Source: Nanobdellota archaeon
GTDB lineage: Archaea > Aenigmatarchaeota > Aenigmatarchaeia > Aenigmatarchaeales > Aenigmatarchaeaceae
NCBI GenBank assembly: GCA_018901655.1
Contig: JAHIEG010000013.1
Span: 1-54,865, forward strand
DNA length: 54,865 nt
Direction of reading: 5' to 3'
Shown one piece after another: positions 48,445-54,865 of this stretch (the first letter of the stretch is position 1; each line of letters starts with the position of its first letter). A program made the position numbers and the translations under genes. The notes under the pieces were generated by a model. That model ran no database searches. It was not told where the DNA came from and worked only from the letters and a program-made list of their open reading frames with translations.

Positions 48445-48477
48445 GTTTAAATCCTTTTCTATGCCTATACTTATTAT

Positions 48478-48736
48478 GAAAATAGGATTTGTAACAATAA
48501 ACACTTTGCCATCAAAAGAACAGGAAATATATGACGAATTAATTAAGAAAGATTTTATTATCGAATTATATGGTTGTTTTGGTCAATATGATTTAATTGC
48601 AAAAGTAAAAGCTGAAAATTTTGATAATCTTGGAAAAATCGTTGTTGAAAAAATAAGAACGATAAAGGGTGTAAATGAAACAGAAACCTTAATTGTTGCA
48701 GAATATGAGAACATGCCAAGCTACTATAGAAAGTAA
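48478..48736 (+). CDS. Lrp/AsnC ligand-binding (RAM) domain protein
   Basis: KEQEIYDELIKKDFIIELYGCFGQYDLIAKVKAENFDNLGKIVVEKIRTIKGVNETETLIV. Confidence 0.82.
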
Positions 48737-48763
48737 TTAAAGCTTTAACATCCATTAATTAAC

Positions 48764-51451
48764 ATGGATTTTCTAAACCTAATAAAAAAAGGCGTTGAGA
48801 AAGTTAAATCTACTAATAGTACTATTCAACTAGTTACTCATAATGATAGTGTTACAGAAGATAGCGAGATTCTTGTTAAAATCGAAGGCAAATTAAAAAA
48901 AATGAAATTCGAGAATTTATATCAATATTGCCATGATACTTATGGGGAAAGGAAAAGAAAAGACGGAAAAACTTATTCAATACCTAAAAAAATGAAAGTT
49001 TTTTCAGTAAATAAAAATGGTAAGGTTATTCTTGCAGAAGTCAGAGGTATAATAAAACATAAAACTAAGAAAAAAATATACGAAATTAAATCAAAAATAG
49101 GAACAATAAAAGTTACAGAAGATCATTCATTAATAACTTTAAAAGATAATAAATTAGGTATAGAGAGACCAGATAAAATTAAATTTGTCGCATCACCACG
49201 ACATTATAAATTTGGAAAATTTAACCCTCATTTAAATCTTCTAGATTTTAAATCCATTTTACCCGAATTTAAAGTTGTAGATAAACATATAGAAATCAAA
49301 AGAACTAAAAATAAAAACAGAATACCAATTGATATAATTTTAGACGAAGATATGTTTTCATTCTTTGGTATGTGGATTGCTGATGGGAGTTATGCAAAAA
49401 GAAAGGGTGGACAAGGAGTTCATATATCATGCTATAATGATCTAGAATGTAAGAAAATCATAGACAGGATTTTCAAAAGATTTGGAACTGAAAAACCGAC
49501 AGTTTTAGATAACGGTGTAACAGCCACAATCGGCTCATCTACCCTATTTAATCTGATGTATGTTTTAGACCTAAAAGGATATTCTTCAACTAAAAGGGTT
49601 CCTGGATGGATTTTTGGCTTAAAAGAAAATTTAATATCAGCTTTCTTAAGTGGCTACTTTTCAGGTGATGGTACAGTCAGTAAAGGTGACATAAATGCCA
49701 ACAGTGTATCTAAAAAATTATTAGAAGATATACAGACACTTTTATTATTTTTTGGAATAAGATCAATGATAAGAAAGGACACAAAAAGTGGGTTTAACCC
49801 CAAACATGATGGATATAAATTAAGTATAAATGCTAAAAATATGAAAAAAATATTTAAAGAAAGAATAGGATTTTTACAGAAAGAAAAGAATAAAAAGATA
49901 AAATTAGGTATAATAAATAAATCAAATTATAGAGATTATATTCCAATAGAAGAAAACTTAATAAAAGAATTAAGAAAAGAAAATATACATAAGAAATATA
50001 AGGATGCACTTTTATTAGCACTTAAAAATAAAAGAAAGCCAACGAGACATGTATTATCAAAAATACATAATGATTTATCAGATAAAAATAAGAGAATTGT
50101 TTCCAATATCATAAATAACGATATATTCTGGGAAATTCCGGAAGTTAGCTTAGTTTCAAGCAATAAAGAAAATGATGTCTATGATATAGAAACAGAATAT
50201 GGGAACTTTATATGTGAAAATTTTGTATTAAAAAATTCAGATGGAATATCTGCTGCAGCTATTTTGATATATACTTTAATGCATCTTGATAAAAGTTTTC
50301 AACTCTCGGTTGTAAAAAAAATAAGTTCTAAACTAATTGATGATATTAATGAAAGAGAACCTGAACTAACTATATTTACTGACATTGGTTCAAGTTATCC
50401 AAAAGAGATAAAAAAATTAAAATCAGATATTATAATCATAGATCATCATGATCTAAAAGAAGAATACGGAACTAACGTAATTCACATCAATCCTATGATG
50501 TTTGAGGTAAGGGGTCTATCTGGATCAGGTACAACTTATATATTTTCACAAGAAGTTCTAAAAACTAATATTTTAGCACCAATAGCCTTAGTTGGAACTG
50601 TTGGAGATTCAGAAGAAGGTAGTTACTTCATATTTGATGATATTGACACGATTGAAAGAAAAAGAGGATTAGACTTATATGGCCGTTTTTCTCGTCCACT
50701 TCATAATGCTTTACAATACTCTTCAAACCTAACTCATATAACAGATGAATCAAAAGCTATTCAATTTTTAGCAGAAGTTGGAATTAACATAAAAAATGGA
50801 GATGATTTTAGAACACTTGGAGATTTGTCTGAAGAAGAATATCAAAAACTATGTGATTCCTTAATTCAGGAGCAATTAAAAACTGGACAAAATATCGAAA
50901 AGCTATTTGGAGATGTTTGGACATTAAAACATTTTCCTCAAGGTGTGCAAGATGTAAAAGAATTTTCTACGTTATTAAATGGTTGTGGAAGAATGGGAGA
51001 AGGCGCAGTTGGAATTGCAATATGTCTTGGAAGTAAAAAAGCACTTGAACAGTCTAAAAGCGTGATTAGAAAATATAGAACAATTTTAAGAAATTCATTA
51101 AGATGGGTTGAAAATAATCCAAAATCTGTAAGACAGAGTAAACACGCAACATATATCACGGCTGGAGATAACATAAGTGAACATATAATTGGAACAATTG
51201 TTTCTATGTGCTTTAATGATCAAGCTGGTAAACCTATATTTGGATTTGCAAATGCAGAAGATGAAATTAAAGTTTCAGTTAGAGCTTCTGGAATCGATAT
51301 AAACAAGATAATAAATGAAGCTGCTGAATTTGTTGAAGGAAGCGCAGGAGGTCATTATCAAGCTGCAGGAGCTAGAATACCAATTGGAACTGAAGATAGG
51401 TTTATAGAAAAATGTGACGAAATGTTAGGAAACCTTTATAAAGTTAAATAA
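48764..51451 (+). CDS. DHH phosphoesterase (RecJ-like) containing an intein
   Basis: extein VTHND|SDGISAAAIL, IIIDHHD, SAGGHYQAAGARIP. Confidence 0.92.
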   Translation: MDFLNLIKKGVEKVKSTNSTIQLVTHNDSVTEDSEILVKIEGKLKKMKFENLYQYCHDTYGERKRKDGKTYSIPKKMKVFSVNKNGKVILAEVRGIIKHKTKKKIYEIKSKIGTIKVTEDHSLITLKDNKLGIERPDKIKFVASPRHYKFGKFNPHLNLLDFKSILPEFKVVDKHIEIKRTKNKNRIPIDIILDEDMFSFFGMWIADGSYAKRKGGQGVHISCYNDLECKKIIDRIFKRFGTEKPTVLDNGVTATIGSSTLFNLMYVLDLKGYSSTKRVPGWIFGLKENLISAFLSGYFSGDGTVSKGDINANSVSKKLLEDIQTLLLFFGIRSMIRKDTKSGFNPKHDGYKLSINAKNMKKIFKERIGFLQKEKNKKIKLGIINKSNYRDYIPIEENLIKELRKENIHKKYKDALLLALKNKRKPTRHVLSKIHNDLSDKNKRIVSNIINNDIFWEIPEVSLVSSNKENDVYDIETEYGNFICENFVLKNSDGISAAAILIYTLMHLDKSFQLSVVKKISSKLIDDINEREPELTIFTDIGSSYPKEIKKLKSDIIIIDHHDLKEEYGTNVIHINPMMFEVRGLSGSGTTYIFSQEVLKTNILAPIALVGTVGDSEEGSYFIFDDIDTIERKRGLDLYGRFSRPLHNALQYSSNLTHITDESKAIQFLAEVGINIKNGDDFRTLGDLSEEEYQKLCDSLIQEQLKTGQNIEKLFGDVWTLKHFPQGVQDVKEFSTLLNGCGRMGEGAVGIAICLGSKKALEQSKSVIRKYRTILRNSLRWVENNPKSVRQSKHATYITAGDNISEHIIGTIVSMCFNDQAGKPIFGFANAEDEIKVSVRASGIDINKIINEAAEFVEGSAGGHYQAAGARIPIGTEDRFIEKCDEMLGNLYKVK
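48848..50236 (+). mobile_element. intein (463 aa) with LAGLIDADG endonuclease domain
   Basis: N-terminal SVTEDSEILV; block B VTEDHS; endonuclease motifs FGMWIADGSYA and FLSGYFSGDGTVS; C-terminal DVYDIETEYGNFICENFVLKN|S. Confidence 0.9.
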
Positions 51452-51471
51452 GTTAATAATGAGTGATACAT

Positions 51472-52020
51472 ATGGCAAAACCAATAATCAAAGAATGGTA
51501 TGATATAACATCACCTAAATATTTTGGAAGAAAAGTAATTGGACAAAGTCTAACAACAGACCCAAATAGACTATTAAACAGAGTTATTGAAGTAAGTCTT
51601 GTAGAATTAACAGGAGAAGCAACCAAGTATTACATAAAATTATATTTCAAAGCTGATAAAATTGAAGGAACAAAAGTAAGTACAGTCTTCTTTGGACACG
51701 ACACTACAAGAGATTTTGTAGCAAGAATAGTACAATTAGGAACAGATAGAATAGATACAAATAACATAGTTCAATTAAAAGATGGAAAAATGAGAATTAA
51801 AAGTATTATAATCACAAATGGTAATGTTAAAAGGGGGTTGGAAAGAGTAATAAGAAAAACCGCAATTGATGAAATTAAAATCGAGTTAGAAGATATGACA
51901 ATTGATGATTTCTTAAAAAACATGGTAACTGGAAGTTTACAAAAGAAACTTAGAAAGAAATTAAGCAAGCTTCATCCACTTAGACAATTTGAATTTAACA
52001 AATCTCAAATTTTAATTTAA
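51472..52020 (+). CDS. rps3ae: ribosomal protein eS1
   Basis: WYDITSPKYFGRKVIGQSLTTDPNRLLNRVIEVSL...LSKLHPLRQFEFNKSQIL. Confidence 0.94.
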   Translation: MAKPIIKEWYDITSPKYFGRKVIGQSLTTDPNRLLNRVIEVSLVELTGEATKYYIKLYFKADKIEGTKVSTVFFGHDTTRDFVARIVQLGTDRIDTNNIVQLKDGKMRIKSIIITNGNVKRGLERVIRKTAIDEIKIELEDMTIDDFLKNMVTGSLQKKLRKKLSKLHPLRQFEFNKSQILI

Positions 52021-52223
52021 TATTCTTCTACATGAACAACAGCTGTTGTTATCCAGAACATTCCACCAATCATTATCAGTATAAAGCTTATAATATAGGA
52101 CAATACTATTGAGATTGTAGATGCTCCTAAAACTTCTGGCTCAATATTTCCACCAATTAGGATTCCAAAAAATATACAAAGCGTTCCAATTGCCCAAAAA
52201 GCCAAAGCTCTATTATTTGTCAT
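52017..52223 (-). CDS. small membrane protein
   Basis: two hydrophobic segments. Confidence 0.6.
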   Translation of the reverse strand: MTNNRALAFWAIGTLCIFFGILIGGNIEPEVLGASTISIVLSYIISFILIMIGGMFWITTAVVHVEEY

Positions 52224-52267
52224 ACAAATGAATTTAGTTTTCAGATTTATAAAACCTTACTATAGAA

Positions 52268-53947
52268 TTAATTTCTCCATTTATTATGAAGATTCTTCCA
52301 TGGAGTTCTTTTTTTATAAACATTTTCATAGTAATAATAACCTACAACACCAGCAATAATTAATATTACGAGCACCCAAATCCATGTATTGCTTCTTTCT
52401 GTTTCTTCTACTGTTTCTGATGTATCAACTGTTTCATCAGCTGGTTCTGCAAACTGTGTACCTTCAATTATAAAATATGAAAAACCTGTACTTGTTGCTT
52501 CAAACAAGTAATTTGTACTGTCATCTGAAACTTGTTTAGTTGAAAGTTTTTCCCAACCCTCATTCCATCTTTTCATTACAATTGTATCTAAATCTATTTC
52601 ATTAAACTCAACCCAAGATTTTGCTACTTTAAATTGTATTTTAACCTTACTAATATCTTCATCTTCCATTCTTGTCTGAACAAAATTAAAATATTTGTAT
52701 ACTGTTCCTGTAGGACTATCTACATTGCTTGGAAGTGTAGTTAATTTAGTTATTTTAAGAACGGCATTAGTCATTTCATTTTTTGCAGTTATCATAACTT
52801 TTGGTATACCAAGATCTGCATCAGTAAATGTCATTGTTTTGGTTTGACCTGCAGGAATAGTATTTATTTCAACTGTTTGTTCTATAGTTGTACTGCCTCC
52901 AGTACCGCCAGTTCCACCACTGCTAGCAAGTGTAACTGTCAATGTTCTAGTAACAGTTGATGAATTAGAATAATTTGCATTTCCAGTTATGTTTGCTTTG
53001 TAAACATATGTTCCTACTAATTTTGTTGTAGTTTGATATGTAGTTGATAATAAAACATTATCTAAATAAAGTCTTAGTGTTCCTATTCCTGAATGTGTTT
53101 TTGCAGCAGTTGCGTTTACAGATGTTCCAGATGTTACAGATATGTCTGTTTGATATCCATTAAGATACAGCAAAGCCAGGTTTGATGTATTTTGTGTAAT
53201 ATTGAAATGGAAGTGTTTTGAAGTCGCTGAATAATTAGCGTTTCCAGATGTATTATAATCATAATAAACATTTCCAACACCCCAAGTTTCTGATTGGTTG
53301 TTTGGTCCACTTGCAGTTATATCTGTTGTTGTATTTCTATAAAAATTAAATTGAATATTTTGTTCAGTAAACACAGATGTACTATAATTAGCAGTTACGT
53401 TCATGGCATCTCCGCTATATTGTTTAGTTAGATTTGCTTCAGCTCCATCAATTGTTAAATTCATCCAAGAATCAGTTGTTGTGTTTTGGGCAATTACATA
53501 TGTTACATTAGAAGTTTGGTTCCATGCACCATTATCTGTTCCATTTACAAACCATTCATAATAATATAATCCTGCACCGGTAAAATGATCTTGTACAAAA
53601 TTAATATAACAATTTGTTTGATTATTTGCAACATCAATTGTTTCCATTACTGGTATATCTGAAGATATAGCCGTATAATTTCTGAAGATTCCTGAAAAAT
53701 TTGCTGTAAAAGTACAATTACCAGGATGGTTTTCAGTTGAATTTGTTATATTTATTTCAAACCCATAATTTGTTAATGGTGCATATTGACTATTATTTGT
53801 AATTGATTCATTTGTTACTTCTACAAAAATTGGACTTCCTGTTTCAGGTACTGCAAATGCTGGAAATACAAATAACATAACTACTAAAATTATAACTATG
53901 CTTAGAATACCGTACTTAACTGCTCCGATTAAACCTTTACTATTCAT
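52268..53947 (-). CDS. secreted PGF-pre-PGF-like domain protein
   Basis: signal peptide; Asn/Thr-rich ectodomain; TVEINTIPAGQTKTMTFTDADLGIPKVMITAKN...GFSYFIIEGTQ; C-terminal TM and basic tail. Confidence 0.78.
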   Translation of the reverse strand: MNSKGLIGAVKYGILSIVIILVVMLFVFPAFAVPETGSPIFVEVTNESITNNSQYAPLTNYGFEINITNSTENHPGNCTFTANFSGIFRNYTAISSDIPVMETIDVANNQTNCYINFVQDHFTGAGLYYYEWFVNGTDNGAWNQTSNVTYVIAQNTTTDSWMNLTIDGAEANLTKQYSGDAMNVTANYSTSVFTEQNIQFNFYRNTTTDITASGPNNQSETWGVGNVYYDYNTSGNANYSATSKHFHFNITQNTSNLALLYLNGYQTDISVTSGTSVNATAAKTHSGIGTLRLYLDNVLLSTTYQTTTKLVGTYVYKANITGNANYSNSSTVTRTLTVTLASSGGTGGTGGSTTIEQTVEINTIPAGQTKTMTFTDADLGIPKVMITAKNEMTNAVLKITKLTTLPSNVDSPTGTVYKYFNFVQTRMEDEDISKVKIQFKVAKSWVEFNEIDLDTIVMKRWNEGWEKLSTKQVSDDSTNYLFEATSTGFSYFIIEGTQFAEPADETVDTSETVEETERSNTWIWVLVILIIAGVVGYYYYENVYKKRTPWKNLHNKWRN

Positions 53948-54051
53948 TAAATAGCCCCGCTTATGTTTAATATTTCTGAAAACTTACATATAAAGATTAT
54001 TATAATTTTTAATTATTCTATAATATAATTTAACTTCTAAGAAATACGGTT

Positions 54052-54865
54052 TTAATTTTTTGATTTAACACGACGTTCTTTTTTATGCTTATTTGAATAG
54101 GTGTAAAAGCCTATTATTAAAATTACTACAATTATTCCAATTACCATCCAGTTTGTTTCTTTAAGTGGTTCAATAATTTCTTCTGTAGCTGTTGTGTCTT
54201 CAACAGGTGCTGCAAATTGTGTACCTGTAATTGCAAAGTATGAAAATCCGCTTGTTTCTGCTTCATAATATGTGTATGTTGAATCTTCAGATGTCTTGAC
54301 AGTTGGTAATTTATTCCATCGTGTTATCCATCTATTCAACGCTACTGTATCTGGGTCTATGTTATTATCTGTTAACCAACTATTTGTTACCTTAAATTTG
54401 ATTTTTGCTGTTGACAAATCTGTTTCAGATATCTTTGTTGGAGTGAATTGAAGATATTTATACACTTCTCCTACCACGATTGATATGTCTGAAGGCAATG
54501 CTGATAAAGTTCCTATTTTCAATTCAATATTATTTAATGTATTTTTTGCAGTTATATCAACAGATGATACACCAAGATTAGTGTCAGTAAATATCATTGT
54601 TTTAGTCTCTCCTGCCAAAATTTGAGTTATTGAAACTGTTTGTTCTGTTGTTTCTGTTACAAATCCACCTGCTGAACTGCCAGCTGTTGAGGATGCCGCT
54701 GCTGTAGTCGTTCCTAATGCTGGAACAGAATAACGTATTGAAACACTTGAAACACCATTTTGTTGTGAATTTAATATTATTGAACCTGTTGTCCAATTAT
54801 AATAAGTTTGTCCATTGACATAAACAGTAATATTATTACAATCAGATGGTCCTTGATTTATTCTG
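54052..54865 (-). CDS. second PGF-pre-PGF-like protein, 5' end outside the window
   Basis: frame stays open from the window edge (RINQGPSDCNNITVYVNGQTYYNW...) into ILAGETKTMIFTDTNLGVSSVDITAKN...GFSYFAITGTQ. Confidence 0.75.
   Translation of the reverse strand, partial: RINQGPSDCNNITVYVNGQTYYNWTTGSIILNSQQNGVSSVSIRYSVPALGTTTAAASSTAGSSAGGFVTETTEQTVSITQILAGETKTMIFTDTNLGVSSVDITAKNTLNNIELKIGTLSALPSDISIVVGEVYKYLQFTPTKISETDLSTAKIKFKVTNSWLTDNNIDPDTVALNRWITRWNKLPTVKTSEDSTYTYYEAETSGFSYFAITGTQFAAPVEDTTATEEIIEPLKETNWMVIGIIVVILIIGFYTYSNKHKKERRVKSKN

Noticed and set aside
54602-54796. 64-aa minus ORF near the window end
   Set aside because: Different frame from the open PGF-pre-PGF reading frame that continues to the window edge.

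Overview
AT-rich archaeal chromosomal segment. Gene content and small, compact genes suggest a DPANN-type archaeon (inference). Most of the window is conserved information processing: argS; archease and rtcB; eS26-rpoF-DUF655; trm1; the superoperon psmA-SBDS-rrp4-rrp41-rrp42-eL43-rpoP-pcc1-pfdB; sepF; metG; rad50-mre11; proS; psmB; aCPSF1; kae1; eS31-eS24-spt4-rpoE-ppa; tatD; aRF1; valS; tRNA-Ile; bud32; uS15; a DHH/RecJ-like protein; eS1. Blocks of lineage-specific small ORFs interrupt it. The main finding is at metG. A LAGLIDADG endonuclease ORF with three HTH repeats sits exactly where the metG 5' end should be. A short relic of the old metG start (MVIKIKFYISTAIIYTNG) remains upstream of it. 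A second, differently coded copy of the same segment (KFYITTSIIYTNG) restores full-length metG downstream. This looks like a natural 'cleave-and-rescue' homing element. Two more LAGLIDADG elements lie in the window: one abuts and overlaps a tRNA-Ile(GAU) gene carrying a 29-nt noncanonical intron at position 30/31, and one is an intein splitting the first motif of a DHH phosphoesterase. Other notable items are a probable non-AUG start for psmA, a glutamine-ladder repeat protein, exact 36-bp repeats in a zincin-like gene, and a Lys-rich mini-ORF between hairpins. All identifications come from reading the sequence; no database search was run.
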